This document shows positions 60,995 through 64,000 of a DNA stretch of 64,000 nucleotides, one piece after another. The notes beneath the pieces were generated by a model, which saw nothing but the letters and a program-made list of their open reading frames with translations, made no database searches and had not been told where the DNA came from. The stretch lies in NCBI GenBank assembly GCA_937910665.1, contig CALEPR010000108.1:1-64000 (forward strand). The letters are read 5' to 3'. The stretch's first letter is position 1. Each line of letters opens with the position of its first letter. The position numbers and the translations under genes were made by a program. Origin of the DNA: an uncultured Selenomonadales bacterium (GTDB lineage: Bacteria; Bacillota; Negativicutes; Selenomonadales; Selenomonadaceae).

Positions 60995-62257
60995 TCATGA
61001 ATTTGAATTGGTGTGATAATTGTCGGTATGCAAAAATTCATCTTTGACAACTGCGCCGTCTTTCCTGTAAACGCGATAGACAGAAGTTCCGTAAGCAGAA
61101 CCGGAACTTTCGATAGAAATATTTGCTCCGTCCAGATCGGCGCGAGTTCCCAAAACATAAATTGTCAAAGTCGAACCCGACGCATAAGTTTTCAGAAAGA
61201 CAGGATGTTTCAGATCGTTTCTGAATTTTAAATCCAACAAATCATCAGCGACAGTTGCATCGCGTCCGGCAGCAACGTAGGAAGATTTAAAATAGTGAGG
61301 CGATCTTTCTGTCGGAGTAAGTCCTGCTAAAAGTCCTGCGTTGTAAAGCGTCGAACTTACCTGACAAACTCCACCGCCGACTCCGACATCTGCGCGACCG
61401 TCCACAATAACCCCGGCATTTTGATAACCCGCCGCATAAGTTCTGTGACCTACAGTGTCATTGAAAGAAAATTCCCAGCTGGGCTTAATCATTTTGTCGA
61501 AAAGTGAACTCGCCGCCAAAGCAATATTATCTCCGCGACTTCCCGGCGAATAATTTGTGCTGTATGAACCGAGAACAGCATCGACATTTTCAACATCCTC
61601 CGTCGTGACATAAGGCAAAATATCTTCAGGTTCAAGATTTATTGCATCAGGCGAAAGAGTTAAATTATTCAGCGGATTTTTCAGCGACTCGGCAATTTTT
61701 TCTGTATCAAGTTTTTTGCCGATAACTCCCGCAATAGGTTCAATCATTCCGCTGCCGTAATAATTGACGCGTGCATTGACAGGCTGACGATTTATCTGCG
61801 TCGCAATATCATCAAGTTTTTGTTTCAGCAAATCTTCGTCGTAAGCCGCCGCTAAATTTACTGAGCGACCTTTCATAGCTGCGCTGATCTGCTCGCTCAT
61901 ATCTTTTAAAATTCCGTGACCTCGTCCGAAACTTTCAGCATCGTCGACTGCCTGATTTACATTCGCCGACCAATTTATTTCGGAAGGTTGAACTTCAAAA
62001 GTCTGTCCTTCATATTGAAAAGTCAGCGGATGAATTTTTTTCGCGCCTTCGCCTTCAAAAAATTTTTTTGCGCTCGACTCATTCAATCCTGCAATCGATT
62101 GACCTTCAAATGTAACGCCGGAAATAATTTTGTCGCTCGACGCGATACTTGACGAAACAGCTGCGCCGGTCACTCCGATAACCGACACCGTTCCCAGAGC
62201 GATTGCCGAAAGACCTTTAGCCGAAAATAAATTTTTTAGACTCAACATCTCTTGCAT
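60995..62257 (-). CDS. VanW-family exported protein
   Basis: A 420-residue protein anchored or exported by a hydrophobic segment (about 17-40). It has a peptidoglycan-binding-like (YoaR/PG_binding_4) region (about 45-200) and a VanW domain (about 225-370: SRGDNIALAASS, FSFNDTVG, GGVCQVSSTLYNAGL). VanW proteins are named for linkage to vancomycin-resistance clusters, but most, as here, are stand-alone envelope proteins of unknown function. ATG 62257 follows GAGGAGAT; the frame extends upstream without a ribosome site. Confidence 0.88.
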   Translation of the reverse strand: MQEMLSLKNLFSAKGLSAIALGTVSVIGVTGAAVSSSIASSDKIISGVTFEGQSIAGLNESSAKKFFEGEGAKKIHPLTFQYEGQTFEVQPSEINWSANVNQAVDDAESFGRGHGILKDMSEQISAAMKGRSVNLAAAYDEDLLKQKLDDIATQINRQPVNARVNYYGSGMIEPIAGVIGKKLDTEKIAESLKNPLNNLTLSPDAINLEPEDILPYVTTEDVENVDAVLGSYSTNYSPGSRGDNIALAASSLFDKMIKPSWEFSFNDTVGHRTYAAGYQNAGVIVDGRADVGVGGGVCQVSSTLYNAGLLAGLTPTERSPHYFKSSYVAAGRDATVADDLLDLKFRNDLKHPVFLKTYASGSTLTIYVLGTRADLDGANISIESSGSAYGTSVYRVYRKDGAVVKDEFLHTDNYHTNSNS

Positions 62258-62491
62258 AAAAATCTCCTCTTGAAATAAATCCAGAAATACAAACAAAAAA
62301 ATAAATTAGAATAAATTCACGGTTGTATACGCCAAATTTTTTTAATTTCCTCTTTTTCAGGAAAATTACATTTTGATTTGAAATTCTGGATCAGATAAAT
62401 TTGTAAACATTGACAAGGCAGGTATTTATTTTCATTCTTTCATTTTACCATATTTTGCCAAATTGATTTCCGTGTGGTTTTTTACTTTTTC
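62258..62491. other. Gene-free region between vanW-like gene and rpsT promoter
   Basis: An AT-rich divergent intergenic region. It should hold the promoter of the minus-strand vanW-like gene, but I see no clean -35/-10 pair. No gene is supported. Confidence 0.3.
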
Positions 62492-62520
62492 TTGATTTTT
62501 AGTATCGACTGTGTTATATT
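62492..62520 (+). promoter_or_regulatory. Promoter of rpsT
   Basis: TTGATT (62492-62497), 17-base spacer and TATATT (62515-62520). It would give an rpsT leader of over 220 bases. Confidence 0.6.
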
Positions 62521-62526
62521 ACTTTC

Positions 62527-62750
62527 GTTATTTTTTAGGCGTACTGCGTTGTGTGGTTGGAATGATTCCCAGATATTTTTTGTTTTCGGGGGGAAATTTT
62601 TTCTTTAGCGTCAGTGACTTTGTTTTAAAATGGATTTCGACTACACAGGGAATTACAGAGTTAATTTCTTTTGTGCGGTTTGTCATATGGAAATCTTTTA
62701 AGGTTTTCGGTGGTAGTTTTTTTATTTTATTTTGATAGGGGGTAGAGGTT
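62527..62750 (+). promoter_or_regulatory. Long untranslated leader of rpsT
   Basis: About 220 bases rich in T and G lie between the promoter and the TTG start. A frame of 74 codons runs through it but lacks a ribosome site and normal composition. Leader-mediated autoregulation of S20 is a reasonable guess. Confidence 0.4.
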
Positions 62751-63017
62751 TTGCCTAACATTAAATCTTCGGTTAAATCAATTAAGCGTGATCAAAAGAG
62801 ACATCTCCGCAATTTGGCAGAGAAAGAACGCATTAAAAGAGCGCGCAAGAATTTATTGGAAGCGATAGAAAAGAAAGATGTCGAAGAAGCCAAAAAACTT
62901 CTTTCGCTCGCGCATAAGGCTTTGGATCAGGCGGCGGCAAATAATACCATTCACAAAAATGCTGCGGCGCGCAAAAAGTCCAAACTTGCCTTGAAGGTAA
63001 ATGCGATGACAGCGTAA
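62751..63017 (+). CDS. rpsT: 30S ribosomal protein S20
   Basis: An 88-residue basic helical bundle protein that binds 16S rRNA. It begins MPNIKSSVKSIKRDQKRHLRN and has TIHKNAAARKKSKLA near the end. The start is TTG at 62751 behind GGGGGTAGAGG. E. coli rpsT also starts with UUG and is autoregulated at translation, so the weak start may matter here. Its usual neighbours (holA, lepA, mreB-type genes) are absent; prepilin-like genes follow. Confidence 0.96.
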   Translation: MPNIKSSVKSIKRDQKRHLRNLAEKERIKRARKNLLEAIEKKDVEEAKKLLSLAHKALDQAAANNTIHKNAAARKKSKLALKVNAMTA

Positions 63018-63125
63018 ATTTTTTATTCGTGGGTGTGGGTACTGCAAATGTGCCTGCACTTTTTTGATCAATTTATTCTTGAAGTAAGTTTTAAAAATTT
63101 TTTTCGGAAAATAGAGGCGAAATAT

Positions 63126-63752
63126 TTGACGCTCAAAAAAAATAATCCTTCAGATCAAAAAGGATTTGTCTTAGCAGAATTTGTAATTGCTTTGCCGCTT
63201 TTAATTTTGTTGCTTTTCGCACTTGGACAGATGACTTTCAAAATTTTTTCGATCGCAAAAGTTCAAGCTGCGGATTATGTTCTGGAAATTGAAGCGCAAG
63301 AAATTTTGGAAAGAATTTCGGCGGATGCGAAGTCTGCTCACTCGGTTGAAATCAAACAGGCGATCGGCGGCAAAGATATTCAGGAAATTTTTTTCAACTA
63401 TCACGTTGTTGGAAACGGACTGACTCCAAAAAAAGATTTTTTTCAAAACCCCGGCGTTGATGAATCTGAAATTTTGGATTTGATTTACACTCACAGATTT
63501 ACGGCAGGTTCCACTTCCAAAGGCGGGCCATACATTTATGCCGAGCGAATTAAAAATGGAGCGAAAACCAATCCTATCAGCGGCGGAAATTTTTTTGGCG
63601 ACACGACGGTTACAAGATTAAATTTTTCACAGCCGAAAGAAAATATTTTGCATATTGAAATTGAAATGCAAAGTACAGTTACGTCGAAAAAATTTAAAGC
63701 CGGCACCTCAGTTTTTATGTCGGCGTGCGAGAAAGTTGAGATCCATTTATGA
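63126..63752 (+). CDS. Prepilin-like protein (minor pilin/pseudopilin)
   Basis: About 208 residues. The leader ends QKG followed by FVLAEFVIALPLLILLLFALGQ, a class III signal with Glu at +5 and a long hydrophobic helix, as in type IV minor pilins and type II pseudopilins (PilW/GspJ-like). The rest is a soluble domain of unknown detail. I prefer TTG 63126 with GAGG eight bases upstream, giving a short leader; the frame is open to 63033. It overlaps the next prepilin-like gene by four bases. It probably works with the GspE-like ATPase and the secretin. Confidence 0.75.
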   Translation: MTLKKNNPSDQKGFVLAEFVIALPLLILLLFALGQMTFKIFSIAKVQAADYVLEIEAQEILERISADAKSAHSVEIKQAIGGKDIQEIFFNYHVVGNGLTPKKDFFQNPGVDESEILDLIYTHRFTAGSTSKGGPYIYAERIKNGAKTNPISGGNFFGDTTVTRLNFSQPKENILHIEIEMQSTVTSKKFKAGTSVFMSACEKVEIHL

Positions 63753-64000
63753 AAGATCAGCGCGGTTTTTTCACGGTCATTGGACTTTGTTTTTTATTGG
63801 CTGTTTCTATTTGCGTGAAAAATATTCAGGAGTCACAAAAAATTTATTCTTTCAGTGCGGCAGATTTTCAAGCCGAGCAAGAATTGCAAAATGTTGCGGA
63901 CTCGGCTTTGATTGAGGCGGCGGAAAAAATTAAACTTGATCCGAATCTCCTTCCGAAATTGACAAATTATCTCGGTAACAGAGCGAGTTGCCAATATCAA
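63749..64000 (+). CDS. Prepilin-like protein, partial (runs off window)
   Basis: At least 84 residues are encoded before the window ends. It begins MKDQRGFFTVIGLCFLLAV, a short basic leader with Gly-Phe and a hydrophobic helix like PilX/GspK-type minor pilins, but without Glu at +5, as in GspK. A coiled region with QAEQELQNVADSALIEAAEK follows. The ATG overlaps the stop of the previous gene, so the two are one operon. Confidence 0.65.
   Translation, partial: MKDQRGFFTVIGLCFLLAVSICVKNIQESQKIYSFSAADFQAEQELQNVADSALIEAAEKIKLDPNLLPKLTNYLGNRASCQYQ

Noticed and set aside
62511..62735. 74-codon frame in the rpsT leader
   Set aside because: No ribosome site, odd hydrophobic composition, and it overlaps the promoter. 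More likely untranslated leader.

Overview
The window looks like a chromosomal segment of an AT-rich diderm Firmicute, most probably one of the Negativicutes (Selenomonas/Veillonella relatives). It combines an outer membrane, shown by two OmpM-type porins with S-layer homology domains, a type II/IV secretin and heptose-synthesis GmhA, with Firmicutes-style genes: YlqD-RimM, FlbD, FliY, a Gram-positive-type flagellar operon order and Cys-type glutathione peroxidase. Coding density is high. Many genes start with TTG or GTG, and A(n)T(n) tracts are scattered throughout. No insertion sequence, prophage, CRISPR array or rRNA gene was seen, and only one tRNA gene.

Layout. 0.1-2.5 kb (minus): a secretion/pilus ATPase and a sugar O-acetyltransferase behind a clear promoter, and a small unknown gene. 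2.8-6.1 kb (plus): leuB, tRNA-Pro(CGG), an anchored alpha/beta hydrolase and an exported methyltransferase-like protein. 6.5-14.5 kb: two paralogous porins (minus) flanking a plus-strand group (macrodomain hydrolase, thrB, nth, ylqD, rimM), then a secretin (minus). 14.7-24.3 kb (plus): ileS, alaS, a lone mannose-family EIIA, cydB without cydA, a small exported Cys/His protein, recR and ftsY. 24.3-35.2 kb: a degenerate methyltransferase, small exported proteins, YdjC deacetylase with GtrA, an AEC transporter, an L,D-transpeptidase, polA, coaX, dus and a HAD phosphatase.

35.4-48.1 kb is one flagellar export/switch cluster (flbD, fliL, fliM, fliY, cheY, fliO, fliP, fliQ, fliR, flhB, flhA, flhF, flhG). 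48.2-51.6 kb holds hisD, a glutaredoxin, a glutathione peroxidase and hemC. 51.6-53.1 kb has two tandem copies of a PIN-domain gene plus a small partner gene, each closed by nearly the same terminator; this is the best candidate here for a poorly described toxin-antitoxin-like system. 53.2-64 kb has a TPR exported protein with an in-frame stop, gmhA, an Ogg-type glycosylase, mfd, a truncated autotransporter O-heptosyltransferase, a VanW-family protein, rpsT and two prepilin-like genes running off the edge.

The most unusual structure is repetitive. Heptanucleotide (7-bp period) arrays, often palindromic, sit directly behind stop codons in several operons and also inside the reading frames of polA, mfd and fliP. 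A related 90-140 bp inverted-repeat element occurs three times, a 24-bp minisatellite sits in flhF, and there are tandem duplications in the secretin gene and upstream of cydB. All functional calls rest on reading motifs by eye; no database search was run.
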